Below, piece after piece: positions 28,619 through 36,105 of a stretch of DNA of 64,000 nt. Source of the stretch: Pseudoalteromonas rubra (GTDB lineage Bacteria; Pseudomonadota; Gammaproteobacteria; Enterobacterales; Alteromonadaceae); the NCBI RefSeq assembly GCF_000238295.3, contig NZ_AHCD03000027.1, positions 124,001 to 188,000 of the forward strand, given 5' to 3'. How positions within the stretch are numbered: position 1 is the stretch's first letter; each line of letters begins with the position of its first letter. The translations under genes and the position numbers were made by a program. Under the pieces are notes generated by a model. That model was not told the DNA's origin and searched no databases. It was given only the letters and a program-made list of their open reading frames with translations.

Positions 28619-30034
28619 TTAATCGACGTGTTCAGGGGCCAGCCAGAGGCGGGTCCGGGTCGTCAGCAGGGCGGCGGTAGCCGTCATGAGCTGCTGGGCA
28701 ATATCGGCAACATGGCGCTGCTGCCAGGATTCAAGTGCTGTGCCTTTGACCCACTGATTAAATGCCCCCAGTGCAGGTCCTGTATGAACCTGAAAATTGA
28801 CCCGCTCCTGCGTCTCTCCTGCAAATGCCAGCTTCATTGAGTGGGCAAAATACCAGCGAAATACGCGCGCCATCTTGTATTTAGGTTCCTGCTCTGCGCG
28901 CGTTACTTCCGCACTGCGTCCTTGCTGATGTAAGTACTGACTGGTCTCTTGCCAGATTTGATTAAAGGTCTTTTTAAACACCTTGTTTTCAAGTTGACTA
29001 CGCTGCGCTGCGGGGATGGCATCCAGAGAGGGATAGTGCTGATAAAGCTGATACAGCTTTTGGGCCCGGGCTGGAAAAAATACGCCTTTTTTCAGTACCT
29101 GTACTTTGGCACCCAGTTCAAACATATCTCCGGCTGGGGCATAGTCGGTGTCCTGAACATTAATGTCCTGCAACAGGGTTTTTACTGCCGCAGAGGTGTC
29201 GGCTTCGACCGTGCATTGGTTAATTGAGCCGGTCAGGATAAAGTCCGCTCCCATCATAAACGCGGCTGCGGCGGAGGTCGGCGTACCAATGCCACCGGCC
29301 AGTCCGACCCGGGGCGCAGTGTTGAATTGATACTGCGCACTGAGTGTGTCGCGCAGCTGTTGCATGGCAGGCAACAGCACCGCTGGCATCCCTTGATCGG
29401 TATGACCGCCGGAGTCAGCCTCTACACACAGGTCGTCACACATGGCAATGTGTTTACTCAACTCGGCCTGCTCTAAAGTGATGTGTTTCTCTGCCAGCAA
29501 TTGGGTAACGATATTGTCCGGAGCCGGGCTTAAAAACATACTGGCGACTTCGGGGCGTGACACTTTGGCCATCAGCTTATTGGCCGACACCACTTGGCCC
29601 TGCTCATTTCGCGTCAGGCCGCGCAGACGATACAGTACCAATGCCGGGGTAATGCGAATAAAGGCCGCGGCTTCCAGACAACGAACCTGGCGTTTCAGAC
29701 ACAGTTCTACCAGGGCCAGTTCTTGCTCTGGGCGAGTCAGGTTGCAGACCAGGTTGAGACCAAACCTCTGTCCCTCTGTGAGCGTGTTTTGTATTTCATT
29801 TAGCGCATGCTCAACGACATCAACAGACAAGCCACCTGAGCCAAAAAAGCTTAATAAGCCCGCTTGTGCCATGGCAATCACCAGTCTTGATGAGGCTATT
29901 CCCCGATACATACCGCCGCTGACATACGCATATTTAACGCCATAGTCAGCTCTGAACGAGGTGGCGCCCAGCTGCTGAGGGGTAATGGCTGGAAACGGGT
30001 CCGGGCTGGTGTCGCCTGAGAGTGTGTGTATCAA
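28619..30034 (-). CDS. PfaD/PksE-type trans-acting enoylreductase
   Basis: FMN-dependent enoylreductase of the PfaD family (nitronate-monooxygenase-like TIM barrel), 471 residues. The N terminus has the family block ITPQQLG...FRADYGVKYAYVSGGMYRGIAS. FMN-binding regions include EADSGGHTDQG, GLAGGIGTP and GADFILTGSINQC. In trans-AT clusters such enzymes reduce enoyl-ACPs; here the only DH-containing module is module 1, so its double bond is the likely substrate. The start is a TTG: no ATG or GTG is in frame upstream of the conserved block, and an ATG 20 bases before is stopped at once. It is the first gene of the operon. Confidence 0.92.
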   Translation of the reverse strand: MIHTLSGDTSPDPFPAITPQQLGATSFRADYGVKYAYVSGGMYRGIASSRLVIAMAQAGLLSFFGSGGLSVDVVEHALNEIQNTLTEGQRFGLNLVCNLTRPEQELALVELCLKRQVRCLEAAAFIRITPALVLYRLRGLTRNEQGQVVSANKLMAKVSRPEVASMFLSPAPDNIVTQLLAEKHITLEQAELSKHIAMCDDLCVEADSGGHTDQGMPAVLLPAMQQLRDTLSAQYQFNTAPRVGLAGGIGTPTSAAAAFMMGADFILTGSINQCTVEADTSAAVKTLLQDINVQDTDYAPAGDMFELGAKVQVLKKGVFFPARAQKLYQLYQHYPSLDAIPAAQRSQLENKVFKKTFNQIWQETSQYLHQQGRSAEVTRAEQEPKYKMARVFRWYFAHSMKLAFAGETQERVNFQVHTGPALGAFNQWVKGTALESWQQRHVADIAQQLMTATAALLTTRTRLWLAPEHVD

Positions 30035-30404
30035 GAGTCAATGCCTAGTCATGATAATTACATCGAACCGTAATACATAATTATGAAAACATAATGGAGA
30101 AGCAGGAGAGGTTGGAGGAGTCTAAATTATCGCCTAAAGAATAGAGTATTTACCATTGTCTAATTGTAGTGAATAGTGAAACAAATGACTTTAAAGTGCA
30201 TTTTCATTATAAGTTAATGGGTTAACTATGAGCTCTTATCTGACTTTGCTATCACTCGACGAACTTAGCGGCAGCACTTTTGCTAACCGGGCTAGCGACT
30301 GAATTGGACGATTGGTAAGAGATGAACCAGGGCCGTGCTTTTCCCCGGCTCATGCTTGAGCTCCGCGGCAGACGGTTTCTTACCGCCTGCAATGGGAAGC
30401 CTAA
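30035..30404. other. Non-coding gap upstream of the biosynthetic operon
   Basis: This 370-bp stretch should hold the operon promoter. The part next to the pfaD-like gene (30035-30240) is AT-rich with many TATAAT-like words, none convincing enough to name. The part near 30300-30400 holds two hairpins, described separately. No ORF with a ribosome binding site was seen. Confidence 0.5.
30314..30384. repeat. Long imperfect hairpin of unknown role
   Basis: GGTAAGA and then AACC (30314-30328) pair with GGTT and TCTTACC (30374-30384), leaving a four-base bulge. Inside is a second GC-rich pair, GCCG/CGGC. About 70 nt of structured sequence sits between two same-strand genes. No T run, attC core or known riboswitch motif was recognised. 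Confidence 0.4.
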
Positions 30405-30413
30405 TCAGGCTTC
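30396..30413 (-). terminator. Hairpin overlapping the stop of the 148-residue gene
   Basis: GAAGCCT/AGGCTTC, a 7-bp stem with a four-base loop, overlaps the stop codon of the preceding minus-strand gene. It may separate that gene from the biosynthetic operon. No T run follows. Confidence 0.4.
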
Positions 30414-30851
30414 AACTTCAGTGTTTGCTTCGGTTAAAACCAGATCTTTGATATCGACCAGCGCAGCCTGAGCAGCTTCCAACAGAGGGGCGTCGTTGCC
30501 CGTTAATGCATACCCGATTAATGCTCGCACCAGTGCTTTGAACTTGGCGCCAGAGTCATCCTGATCGGTGAAGAGTGATTTGGTGTACAGCCAGTTGTGA
30601 TGGTGATCAATTGAAAACAGTGCCTGGCCGCGATATTTATCCTGATTAGCAGGTTTTACAGAGATATCGTCCTGGGCATAAATCTTCTGGCACTCGGGGT
30701 AATCATAGGACCAGGTGGTGGCATTGGGGCCAATCAGCTCATACTTTAGCGTCTCTTTGGCGGATGCTGTCCTGTCATAGTTGGCCGTCAGGAACGCCTT
30801 TTGACCGCTGTTTGAGTGAAAAATATAAAGGGTGGCTTTTTTAGTGATCAT
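30405..30851 (-). CDS. Hypothetical protein, 148 residues
   Basis: I do not recognise this protein. It has no signal peptide or membrane segment. The N-terminal half is beta-like (ATLYIFHSNSG, KYELIGPNATTWSYDY), with a HHHNWLY stretch in the middle. The C terminus is an acidic, alanine/leucine-rich helix (LLEAAQAALVDIKDLVLTEA). The AAGGA ribosome binding site seven bases before the ATG supports it as real. It lies upstream of the biosynthetic operon on the same strand, separated by 370 bp and a hairpin, so it need not belong to the pathway. Confidence 0.65.
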   Translation of the reverse strand: MITKKATLYIFHSNSGQKAFLTANYDRTASAKETLKYELIGPNATTWSYDYPECQKIYAQDDISVKPANQDKYRGQALFSIDHHHNWLYTKSLFTDQDDSGAKFKALVRALIGYALTGNDAPLLEAAQAALVDIKDLVLTEANTEVEA

Positions 30852-31164
30852 TGTATTGTCCTTAGTTTAGGGTTGTTCTAACGTTCGATATAAATGGTAG
30901 AAAAATATCTCAGTTTGGTTATTACGTAGCCATTACGAGCCAGGAGCGAATTGATGCGTTCTTTGCGTTAATATGTGGCGGTTGTTCATTTATTGTACTT
31001 GTGGCTTAATCAGCTTGTCTGCTCTGGTGATGGTTATCCGACGACCTTATCGTCCTGCTTTATTGCGTGGTCACCGCAAAGCAAGGCACATCAAAGCGCT
31101 TACCACTGAGGTGATGACCTCATCAGTCAGAGCATATTCAGCCTAGTCTGTGTATGTTTTGGGT
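30852..31164. other. Gap between divergent genes
   Basis: A 313-bp stretch holding promoters for the divergent 148-residue gene and the endopeptidase gene. I see no ORF with a ribosome binding site and no strong inverted repeat in it. Confidence 0.5.
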
Positions 31165-31857
31165 ATGAAACTTTGTTATTTATTATTCGTTGCCGGTTTT
31201 GTCCCTGCGGTCGCGCACTCAAAAAGCAGCACCTGCTACGGTACAACCGGGCAGGGGTCGCTGAAGGGGGCCGTGGAATTACCTAAGGCTGGCAATAACT
31301 TTGTCGGCTATAGCACGCTTGCGCGGCTGGCAGGGCGCACCTATGTGCATTCAGAGGTGTATGAAATCGTGACGGCTTCTTATCAGGCGCTGGAAAAAAC
31401 ACACCCAGATAAAGTTTATAAGTACGCAGAGACAGGCTTTGCCGAAGGGGGGAGGTTCAGGCCACACAAAACCCATCGCAATGGTTTATCAGTAGATTTT
31501 ATGACGCCTGTCATTGATGAAGCTGGTCAGTCAGTGCATTTACCCACGCATCCGTTCAACAAGTTTGGTTATCTCATTGAGTTTGATGAGCATGATCAGT
31601 TTGACGGCCTGGAGATAGATTATGCAGCGATGGCGGCGCATATTGTCGCATTGCACAAACAGGCCAAGCGTCGTGGTCACGATCTGTGGCGCGTTATTTT
31701 TGATCCTAAACTACAGCCAAATTTGTTCAGTACACAGTATGGGGAATATCTGAAAACCCATATTCAGTTTTCTAAAAAACCGTCCTGGGTTCGTCATGAT
31801 GAACACTATCATGTTGATTTTGATATACCCTGCGAGCCCATGGCTGAAACCGAATAA
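31165..31857 (+). CDS. Penicillin-insensitive murein endopeptidase-like protein (M74/MepA family)
   Basis: A 230-residue exported zinc peptidase. The signal peptide is LCYLLFVAGFVPAVAHS. Zinc-ligand motifs of the LAS/MepA fold are visible: HRNGLSVDF (HxxGxxxD type) and the C-terminal HDEHYHVDF. MepA cleaves D-Ala-mDAP cross-links in peptidoglycan in the periplasm. The protein is somewhat shorter than E. coli MepA (274), and the region around RVIFDPKLQPNLF replaces the usual MepA middle. I chose the internal ATG at 31165 because it begins the signal peptide; the upstream GTG at 31150 adds five residues. The stop codon lies in the loop of a 15-bp hairpin. Confidence 0.8.
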   Translation: MKLCYLLFVAGFVPAVAHSKSSTCYGTTGQGSLKGAVELPKAGNNFVGYSTLARLAGRTYVHSEVYEIVTASYQALEKTHPDKVYKYAETGFAEGGRFRPHKTHRNGLSVDFMTPVIDEAGQSVHLPTHPFNKFGYLIEFDEHDQFDGLEIDYAAMAAHIVALHKQAKRRGHDLWRVIFDPKLQPNLFSTQYGEYLKTHIQFSKKPSWVRHDEHYHVDFDIPCEPMAETE

Positions 31858-31874
31858 CGCGGTTTCAGCCATGG
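31838..31874. terminator. 15-bp hairpin between convergent genes
   Basis: CCATGGCTGAAACCG pairs perfectly with CGGTTTCAGCCATGG; the seven-base loop contains the TAA stop of the endopeptidase gene. It lies 22 bp from the end of the convergent S33 peptidase gene, so it probably terminates both. Confidence 0.7.
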
Positions 31875-31896
31875 TGTTAATAGCAAATAAATTTAA

Positions 31897-33546
31897 TCAG
31901 AAGTCTATCAACGGCATAAAGGTGGCGTAGGCCTGCACAAACGCGGCTGGATCAGATTGCTTTAATTGCATAATGTCTGCCTCTGACATGATCTCAGGCT
32001 GGCCATCAAAGGCATCTGGAGTACCGAACAGTACATGGCTTGCCATAGCGGAAGCGGTAAAGTTGAGGCCCTGCAAATTCGCGATACAGCCGGTATCCGG
32101 TTGGCTCCAGATATCTTCAATAAAATTTTTCATGATCTCTGCGCCACAGGTGCTGGTACTGGCGTCATGGGTCTGGCTGACAAAAAGTACCCCATGATGG
32201 GTTTGTGGAAGCTCAACATAACGCTGATTAATGTTAGTAAATGCGTCTTGGATCAGTGATATATAGGTATGCGGCGTTTGCGGGTCTAAATCGCCATTGA
32301 GTGCGAGTGTGGGCATGTAATGGTGCATGGGTTGATACACATAGGGGTCAGTGTAACGATTACCCCAAACCTGCTTGTCTAGGTGTATCCGGTAGTTCAT
32401 AAAGTCCGGGTAACAGGCAATGGCGTCCTGGCAATAAGCCAGCTTGCTGTGCAAATCGCGTTGCACATGATTAATTTCGTTGTGTGTAATGAGCTTTGAG
32501 ACTACCTGTGAAAAACCGAACGGGTCTTTTGCCGGGAGTTGCAAGAGCTGCCTGCCCAGGCCTTTAAAGATAAAATTATGCAGGTTATTCAGTGCCATTA
32601 CATCGTCGCTGTTGCAACGATTAAGACGATGTAGTGTGGGTATGAGTATTTGTTCTACCGAGCGTGACAAGCCGAGGATCGAGAGCATTTGCAGTGCCTG
32701 GCGGTCAAAGTCCAGTCCCGGGCAACTCTGGGCGGTAAAAATGTCATTAAGACGCGCTTTGAGCTGCGGCAGCGAGCTGAAATTTAACCGCGACTGACAC
32801 TCCGTATCAAGCTGGCAGTAGGCTAACAAATCGTCCAGTGTCGCGTTAAAGTTTTCATCCCACAGGTCATTACCAAATTCGGCTGGTGGCAGCACTGAGT
32901 CGAGGATAATGGCCTGAGCACCGGTTGGGGCAACTTGGCTGAATCTTTGTGCCCACAGCGTGCCATAAGAGACACCATACACATAGCTGGGTTGCCAGTC
33001 TCGCACTTTACTTTTGCCGATCACATACTCCAGATCTCGCGCCGCTGCTGTGGTATTAAACTCATACAGGTCATCGCCCCATTGCTGATGGAGATCATCA
33101 AAACAAGTTTGGGCATACTGAGCATAATCGCTGACAACCGGGTTACTGCAGGCCAGGTGAGTCGACCAGCCCACACCGCGATGTTCCAGTACGAATAAAT
33201 CATAGTGTTCGGTAAAAGGCGCCAGGGTGGTGTTTAACTGCTGAACAAAAAAGCTCCCTGATCCACCGGGTCCGCCCTGTAACAGCCAAATTTGCCCTTT
33301 ACTGTTTGCCGATTTTGCAGGGTATTTAGAGACCAGCACGGAGATTTTTTTACCGTCGGGCGCCTGCCAGTTGAGCGGTACGTCGGCCTGCGTACAGGTG
33401 TTTTTGCCATCTGTGGATTGAAACTGTGCCGGGCATTCGCCCCAGTTAAAATCCAGATAGCGGTTAAAGTCAGATTGGGCAAGCTCAGTGGCCTGGCTGG
33501 TACTGGCCAGGGTGAGTGCAGTTACGGCGATTAGTGGGCCTTTCAT
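31897..33546 (-). CDS. Exported S33-family alpha/beta-hydrolase (tripeptidyl aminopeptidase-like)
   Basis: A 549-residue secreted hydrolase. The signal peptide is PLIAVTALTLASTSQA. The oxyanion region is LLQGGPGGSGSFF, the HRGVGWS segment is typical of S33 enzymes, the nucleophile elbow is YGVSYGTLW, the acid is in LNGDLDPQTP, and the His is in QTHHGVLF. The C-terminal part matches the TAP-like domain found in secreted proline or tripeptidyl aminopeptidases. It probably trims peptides in the periplasm or medium. Several cysteine pairs suggest disulphides. Substrate specificity cannot be read from sequence. Confidence 0.85.
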   Translation of the reverse strand: MKGPLIAVTALTLASTSQATELAQSDFNRYLDFNWGECPAQFQSTDGKNTCTQADVPLNWQAPDGKKISVLVSKYPAKSANSKGQIWLLQGGPGGSGSFFVQQLNTTLAPFTEHYDLFVLEHRGVGWSTHLACSNPVVSDYAQYAQTCFDDLHQQWGDDLYEFNTTAAARDLEYVIGKSKVRDWQPSYVYGVSYGTLWAQRFSQVAPTGAQAIILDSVLPPAEFGNDLWDENFNATLDDLLAYCQLDTECQSRLNFSSLPQLKARLNDIFTAQSCPGLDFDRQALQMLSILGLSRSVEQILIPTLHRLNRCNSDDVMALNNLHNFIFKGLGRQLLQLPAKDPFGFSQVVSKLITHNEINHVQRDLHSKLAYCQDAIACYPDFMNYRIHLDKQVWGNRYTDPYVYQPMHHYMPTLALNGDLDPQTPHTYISLIQDAFTNINQRYVELPQTHHGVLFVSQTHDASTSTCGAEIMKNFIEDIWSQPDTGCIANLQGLNFTASAMASHVLFGTPDAFDGQPEIMSEADIMQLKQSDPAAFVQAYATFMPLIDF

Positions 33547-33943
33547 GGTATTCCTTTTCAGTTGTTGAATATTTATTGTTAATTTTTTGGTGTGTTGATT
33601 ACATTATCCCATCGCGAGGTGAGTTTGAAATACGTTTTACCTGAAAAAGGTTCATGTTGTGTTGTTAGGGTGGGTGAGTTCGCTTACCTGCCTGCTCGTG
33701 TTGTTAGTCGTTACCTCGGGGCATGAACTATGAATGTGATCTGGTTAAATGAATGTTCAGGAACTGACTGTCAATGCCGCTAAAGCTGATGAAACATGAA
33801 TGGACTTAGAGTCTGGGGGCTGGTATCGGTTGTTGCATTATTAAGAATGGGGAGCTAGAGACACTCCCGCTGTATTGAGCTGAGTATATGCAGGTGCTGT
33901 GAATGCTTGAAAGTCGATTCTTAGACCAGTCCTGTAAGTCGGC
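33547..33943. other. Intergenic region without recognised genes
   Basis: A 397-bp stretch between two minus-strand genes. I see no ORF with a ribosome binding site and no tRNA-like fold. One weak stem (GGGAG/CTCCC near 33850-33870) is present. The side near 33547 should hold the S33 peptidase promoter. Confidence 0.5.
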
Positions 33944-34273
33944 TTAGCGTACCCAAATACTGGTAATTCTGGGGTATTTATTGTTTTGACCTGAGCAGCC
34001 ACTGACATAAAAGTTGACATTAGTACCGGCTAACTTAGCGGCAAGCAATGTCGAATGCAATGCGTCATAATTGGGGTGAGAGGGGACAATTGCATAATAG
34101 GTAGAGTCAGAACAGTTACTCGGATTACCTTTAATTTTTTCGCCATGAACCATGGTCCAGCCATTGTTAACATACATAATATCTATCTTACCAATGGATG
34201 TTGCCCCAGCAGCATACACCTGACCAGAAAGAAGTAGCGCACAAGCTGCTGTTACTGTTGATAGCTTTTTCAT
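33944..34273 (-). CDS. Small exported protein, paralogue of the 5.3-kb gene
   Basis: A 109-residue protein with the signal peptide KKLSTVTAACALLLSGQVYA. The ATG at 34273 has a good AAGGA ribosome binding site; longer starts would put 30 unrelated residues before the signal peptide. The mature domain has two cysteines (SNCSD, SGCSG) and the pattern HSTLLAAKLAG...NFYVSGCS...PRITSIWVR. This matches the protein at 5340-5675 position by position and resembles the one at 34504-34812. It is divergent from that latter gene, forming a head-to-head pair. Function unknown. Confidence 0.8.
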   Translation of the reverse strand: MKKLSTVTAACALLLSGQVYAAGATSIGKIDIMYVNNGWTMVHGEKIKGNPSNCSDSTYYAIVPSHPNYDALHSTLLAAKLAGTNVNFYVSGCSGQNNKYPRITSIWVR

Positions 34274-34453
34274 TGTATTTCCTTTGTTATTAGCTTCGGG
34301 ACGGACTTTATCACACACAAAGCTAAACGGACATTGTTTTGTGGCTGCTATGAGGTATAGCACTTTACATGGTCTAAAAATTCAAGCGTTTGATATATAA
34401 GTGGTTTACTTTATTTTTTTGTTGATTTAATAGGCACGGCTCAGTATAGTCGC

Positions 34454-34479
34454 GGTGCACATAATAACGTGGTGCACAT
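34454..34479 (+). repeat. Direct repeat GGTGCACAT upstream of a small exported protein
   Basis: Two copies of GGTGCACAT start 17 bp apart at 34454 and 34471, each with the palindromic core GTGCAC. They lie 25-50 bp before the start at 34504, in the promoter interval, so they could be tandem activator or repressor sites. Confidence 0.4.
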
Positions 34480-34503
34480 TGTAACAAACAAGGAAATCTA
34501 ATA

Positions 34504-34812
34504 ATGAAAAATATAGTTTTAGTACTCGCACTTCTCTTTTTATCTGTGACTGGTTTTAAAGTACAGGCAAATAGCTACGTAGATACCTATCCCAAAGTGA
34601 CAAAAGTGTATGTTAACTCGGGCGGCCTTGCTTTGATCCGTATCGAGTCCCATGATAACTGGCTTGAACTGGGTAAAGTAGGTGATGCAAAGACGGATGC
34701 ATGGGTGTCGATTGCACTGGCTGCGGCTCTGTCCGGGAAAAAAACCTGGATCCGTTATTATCCGAGCACATCCGGTTATCCCAGAGTGTCCGTTTTGAGC
34801 ATTAGCGCTTAA
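34504..34812 (+). CDS. Small exported protein, divergent member of the same family
   Basis: A 102-residue protein with a signal peptide (IVLVLALLFLSVTGFKVQA) and AAGGA ribosome binding site. The mature part, PKVTKVYVNSGGLALIRIES, then WVSIALAAALSGKKTWIRYY and YPRVSVLSI, follows the same layout as the two related proteins but lacks their cysteines. Its start is about 230 bp from the divergent paralogue. Function unknown. Confidence 0.75.
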   Translation: MKNIVLVLALLFLSVTGFKVQANSYVDTYPKVTKVYVNSGGLALIRIESHDNWLELGKVGDAKTDAWVSIALAAALSGKKTWIRYYPSTSGYPRVSVLSISA

Positions 34813-34824
34813 CCAAATAACGCA

Positions 34825-35010
34825 CTGGCTGCTGAAAATGTCAGCTTGCCAGTGCCTCACCCTTCTGGCGTTCTGATAGTTTACGCCTTCCTCACGCGGA
34901 TCCTGTTCATACCTGATAGCGTCTTCCTCTACTTGCATAGCCTTACACGTTTGTCACCCGGGGCAGTATGACGTAACCCCATGATTGGTTTTTCTATCTG
35001 GTCTGACCAT
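34825..35010 (-). pseudogene. Possible decayed small protein gene
   Basis: An ATG at 35010 with a good ribosome binding site (AAGGA seven bases upstream) opens a frame that meets TGA after 18 codons (VTSYCPG then stop). The same frame then stays open through a plausible sequence (QTCKAMQVEEDAIRYEQDP). A frame change near 34890 would give RKLSERQKGEALAS and a natural stop. If the TGA were TGC the motif would be CPGCQTC, like a zinc or redox site. I read this as a small gene with a nonsense and a frameshift lesion; it could be coincidence. Confidence 0.3.
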
Positions 35011-35140
35011 TTTATTTTCCTTTTTTAAATCATTTAACTTGTATAAAGTTTAGACACTTTGTGATGGCTTTTCTGTATTACTTTTAGCCGCAAAGCGCCG
35101 AATTTTGACAGTTGCGCTTGATTTTGATAACGTAGTGCAC

Positions 35141-35160
35141 AAATTTGGTATGACCAATTT
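35141..35160 (+). promoter_or_regulatory. PdhR operator
   Basis: AAATTTGGTATGACCAATTT contains TTGGTATGACCAA, essentially the E. coli PdhR consensus. It lies about 130 bp before pdhR, so autoregulation of the whole operon by PdhR and pyruvate is expected. Confidence 0.85.
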
Positions 35161-35289
35161 ACCTTTAGGGTTGGCTTACCGGATCTGTTTAAGTAAAGAG
35201 TGAGCTGGATCAGCGCTTTGCCTGTGTTTTGACGGGTTGTGCAAGTACAGCTGGCTTGGGGTTTCACCAATAAACTCGGCGTTTAATCA

Positions 35290-36039
35290 ATGTCTTTAAA
35301 GATAAAAGCAGCGAAACTATCAGATGTGATTCTGGAACAACTGGAAAACATGATCCTTGAAGGGTCGTTGATGCCAGGTGAAAAGCTGCCGCCGGAGCGT
35401 GAGCTGGCCAAGCAATTTGAAGTGTCGCGGCCATCACTGCGCGAGGCAATTCAAAAGCTTGAAGCAAAAGGGCTGGTTACCCGACGTCAGGGTGGCGGCA
35501 CTTATGTGAAAAATCAGCTTGAGGAAGGTCTGACTGATCCCTTATTTGAGTTGATCAGTAAACATCCCGAGTCACAATTTGATTTGCTGGAGTTTCGTCA
35601 TGCCCTGGAGGGCATCGCAGCTTATTATGCGGCCATGCGTGGCACGCAAACCGATCTCGATAAAGTGGAACAGAGCTTTGATGACATTGCCAGTGTTGGT
35701 GATGATCTGGTGCAAAAAGCCAGAGCCATCAACACCTTCCATTTTACCGTAGCAGAAGCATCACATAACGTGGTGTTGCTGCATCTGATGCGTGGTATGC
35801 AATCTTTACTGGAACAAAATGTATTGCAGAACTTAACAGTGCTGGTGCAAAAGCCGGATGCCAGTGAACAGCTTGCTCACCATCGTGAGGTGTTAAAAAA
35901 CGCTGTGATCGAGGGCAAGCCAGAGCAGGCACGACTGGCCAGTAACGCACACTTAGCCTTTATCGAAGAGGCGTTGCTGGAAGCTGGGCGAGAGCGGTCG
36001 CGTATTGAGCGCAGCTTGCGTCGCACTAAAGCGCAGTAA
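35290..36039 (+). CDS. pdhR: Pyruvate dehydrogenase complex repressor
   Basis: GntR-family regulator of 249 residues. The N-terminal winged helix covers about residues 5-75 (LPPERELAKQFEVSRPSLRE, RRQGGGTYV), and the C-terminal FCD effector domain runs from about 95 to 225 (LEFRHALEGIAAYYAA). In E. coli PdhR represses the pdh operon and is released by pyruvate. A matching operator lies upstream, and aceE follows after 66 bp. The start has only a weak Shine-Dalgarno. Family and role are clear from context. Confidence 0.95.
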   Translation: MSLKIKAAKLSDVILEQLENMILEGSLMPGEKLPPERELAKQFEVSRPSLREAIQKLEAKGLVTRRQGGGTYVKNQLEEGLTDPLFELISKHPESQFDLLEFRHALEGIAAYYAAMRGTQTDLDKVEQSFDDIASVGDDLVQKARAINTFHFTVAEASHNVVLLHLMRGMQSLLEQNVLQNLTVLVQKPDASEQLAHHREVLKNAVIEGKPEQARLASNAHLAFIEEALLEAGRERSRIERSLRRTKAQ

Positions 36040-36105
36040 TATAAACAGAGCCATAAGCTAACGCTATAGAATAAATTCGTATTTTAAACATAAGGAACAC
36101 TCCAT

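Larger units (their letters stand above)
34813..35289. other. Intergenic region with a decayed small ORF and the pdhR control region
   Basis: This 477-bp stretch holds a possible degraded minus-strand ORF near 34825-35010 and, at 35141-35160, the PdhR operator. I see no other gene. Confidence 0.5.

Noticed and set aside
30314..30384. Structured element as an integron attC site
   Set aside because: No GTTRRRY/RYYYAAC core pair was found and no integrase or cassette array is present.
34950..35010. In-frame TGA as a selenocysteine codon (CPG-U-QTC)
   Set aside because: No selenoprotein machinery or clear SECIS-like hairpin just after the TGA is visible, and a second lesion is needed to give a sensible end. 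Decay is simpler.
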